IMG/VR virus record: IMGVR_UViG_3300030101_002795
Coordinates: 1-29,287 of that record
Length of the DNA: 29,287 bases
Reading direction: 5' to 3' (one strand)
Origin: a virus
The notes under the pieces: model-generated
Seen by the model: the letters and a program-made list of their open reading frames with translations, nothing else
Told to the model about the DNA's origin: nothing
Databases searched by the model: none
Translations under genes and position numbers: made by a program
Shown here: piece after piece, positions 27,883 through 29,287 of the stretch
Layout of the letters: each line of letters starts with the position of its first letter
How positions within the stretch are numbered: position 1 is the first letter of the stretch

Positions 27883-28157
27883 ACTGCACCTAAAGGTGTT
27901 ATGCCGAATTTCTGTTCAGCTATTTGTTCAAGCAGTTTGCGCGTCATTGGATCGCTTACTAATGTTTGCCCAATGCCCGGCTGCGATGCCTGTTGTGTTG
28001 TTGTAGGCTGGGCTTGCGGATTGAACGCCTGTATCAGCTTGTCTTGTTTGGCCTGTTCTTCTGCTCTTTTACGATCACGTTCAGCCTGTTGATTTGCGTA
28101 CATACCTTGAGCAAGACTTAACCCTGCCGGTATTGCAAATGGTAAAAATCCTGCCAT
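27879..28157 (-). CDS. Small virion-module protein with hydrophobic N-terminus
   Basis: A 92-aa protein. The N-terminus (MAGFLPFAIPAGLSLAQGMY) is a hydrophobic Gly/Ala helix like those of phage internal virion proteins. A charged helix (QAERDRKRAEEQAKQDK) and a Gln/Thr-rich linker follow. The ATG at 28157 is set by AAGGAGA; an upstream in-frame ATG inside the previous gene is less likely. It overlaps the 778-aa gene by 4 nt. Probably a small core or ejection protein. Confidence 0.6.
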   Translation of the reverse strand: MAGFLPFAIPAGLSLAQGMYANQQAERDRKRAEEQAKQDKLIQAFNPQAQPTTTQQASQPGIGQTLVSDPMTRKLLEQIAEQKFGITPLGAV

Positions 28158-28158
28158 T

Positions 28159-29287
28159 TTATTCTCCTTCTTCTCTTCTTCTTCTTGCTTCTGCTGCTGC
28201 TCGTCTGGCCGAGTCAAACATGCTGCTTTGACCGGTTTCTTGGTTTAACCCTCTCATTTCTTCATAAATTAATGCGCGTTCATTCGGGTTAATTCCTGCA
28301 CCACGGTCATTAAGTATTTTTTCAAGTTCTATAAACCTTCTCATATTATCAGGTGACATAAATGGACTTGCTTGAGGCATAGAGCTTAAACCTTGAGCAT
28401 CTCTAAACCTTTGCGATGCTTCTTCACCTAAAACTTCACTGTCTATGTTTTCTGTTAAACCTTGTAGTAATGGATCTAACCTACGATCATTTAAATCTTG
28501 ACCAGCCAATATTGCGCCTATCGTATCCATTTCAGCTTGTCTTCCGGCCAATGTCAGTCGCTCGTCTTCGCCTTCTCCTAATCTTCCGGTCATTGCAGCT
28601 TCACGTAGTCGAGCTTCTAATGTTGGATCGTCGTCAAACGTACCCGTCAAACCAGCGCGTGTGGCATCACGTCCTAATGCAGCCGTATCCAGTTCACTTT
28701 CCAATGCTCTGGCTTGCTGGGTCTGTATTGGATCAACGCCTTCTATTTCTTGATCGAATAGTCCGGTCTGACCGGCTTCAGCTATTCTACGCTGTAAGTC
28801 TTGGGTATCTAATCCGCTTCGTGTGGTTTCACCCGTTAGCGTTTGCTGACCATCGATCTCACCAAACAACTGTGATTCTAACTGGCGTTCAGCACGACCT
28901 TCCTGACCTTCTATTGCTCCACGTTGCGCTGCTGATCTGCGAATGTCCTCTGCACCGGTGCGTTCCTGTAAGCCGGTTTGACGTTCACCTAATCCTAACT
29001 GGCCACGCTGTATATCAGACTGCAATGTCTGCCTACCGTCTACTTCGCCAAAGATGTCTGCTTCTTGGCGTTGTCCGGCCATTGTTTGACCGCCTCTAAA
29101 CTGACCGGTTTGACCGGCCTCGGTAACTTCTCTTGCCAGTTCTTGCGTAAGCCTGTCCTGATCAAAACGACCTTCTTGCAGACCCATACCACGTTGGCCT
29201 AAATCAAAGCCTTGAGCATCACGTAAGTCCTGTTGTCTGCGTTGTGCAGCTTGAGCTTCAAGTGCTAACCGGTTACGCTCATCGCCT
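28159..29287 (-). CDS. Repeat-rich virion protein (5' end beyond window)
   Basis: Open without stop to the right edge, so at least 375 residues with the N-terminus missing; the ATG at 29187 is internal. It is Gln/Glu/Arg/Gly-rich and built of degenerate repeats with landmarks TGQF/TGLF/TGTF/TGRL, FGE(V/I)DG and QTL (for example EAGQTGQFRGGQTMAGQRQE and EAGQTGLFDQ). A different C-terminal part (about the last 110 residues) follows. Such repeats suggest a long helical or disordered scaffold in the virion. It is placed upstream of the 92-aa and 778-aa virion genes. Function unknown. Confidence 0.65.
   Translation of the reverse strand, partial: GDERNRLALEAQAAQRRQQDLRDAQGFDLGQRGMGLQEGRFDQDRLTQELAREVTEAGQTGQFRGGQTMAGQRQEADIFGEVDGRQTLQSDIQRGQLGLGERQTGLQERTGAEDIRRSAAQRGAIEGQEGRAERQLESQLFGEIDGQQTLTGETTRSGLDTQDLQRRIAEAGQTGLFDQEIEGVDPIQTQQARALESELDTAALGRDATRAGLTGTFDDDPTLEARLREAAMTGRLGEGEDERLTLAGRQAEMDTIGAILAGQDLNDRRLDPLLQGLTENIDSEVLGEEASQRFRDAQGLSSMPQASPFMSPDNMRRFIELEKILNDRGAGINPNERALIYEEMRGLNQETGQSSMFDSARRAAAEARRRREEGE

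Overview
The window reads as a large part of a temperate, tailed double-stranded DNA phage genome, probably short-tailed (podovirus-like), seen in its excised or circular form. The main evidence is a portal/terminase module, a tail-fibre and virion-protein module, a lysis cluster, early regulators, and an intact attP-like site. That site (16079-16125, minus strand) matches the 3' half of a bacterial tRNA-Lys (anticodon TTT) including CCA. It sits just upstream of an integrase, with phage genes on both sides, as expected for an unintegrated genome. The host is probably a bacterium whose tRNA-Lys encodes CCA, perhaps an aquatic proteobacterium, but this cannot be fixed from the sequence. Both window edges cut genes (portal at the left, a repeat-rich virion protein at the right). 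The major capsid protein, tail tube/nozzle proteins and the rest of the portal are therefore probably in the missing part.

Layout. (1) 1-3933, minus: portal (partial), a tiny basic protein, large terminase, a 52-aa linker gene, small terminase and an M15 peptidase endolysin, mostly coupled by 1-4 nt overlaps. (2) 3934-4799: gene-free and highly structured. It holds A/T tracts, a G7-TAA-G7 block, a 9-bp repeat array built on GTGTACCC and scattered AAGCGT repeats, and is a candidate origin or packaging region. (3) 4800-8716: a self-contained divergent module. Two unknown genes run leftward and six rightward, including a first tyrosine recombinase and a small XRE protein, ending at a strong terminator. 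Its two divergent promoters carry the same palindromic operator between their -35 and -10 boxes. (4) 8717-9684: an operator-rich region and an XRE regulator with a probable NTF2-like C-terminal domain, the likely lysogeny repressor. (5) 9766-15994, plus: a compact early operon with a small membrane protein, two probable ssDNA-binding proteins, a RusA-type resolvase, a C5 cytosine methyltransferase, a PP-loop PAPS-reductase-like protein, MerR-like, LexA-like and excisionase-like DNA-binding proteins, and several unknowns. Three places have overlapping out-of-frame reading frames; the clearest is an ORF nested in the methyltransferase gene. (6) 15995-17532: terminator, attP with arm-type repeats, and a second tyrosine recombinase, the presumed phage integrase. 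(7) 17607-29287, minus: holin-like and other membrane proteins of the lysis region, four tiny Lys/Arg-rich proteins, a mini MscS-like membrane protein, a tail assembly chaperone-like protein, two tail-fibre-like proteins, and large internal-virion-type proteins.

Together: lysogeny is set by the repressor and integrase/excisionase. The early operon makes recombination, DNA-modification and regulatory proteins. The minus-strand late genes run in packaging > head > tail > lysis order around the circle, with the endolysin first and the holin last. No polymerase, primase or helicase gene is visible in the window.
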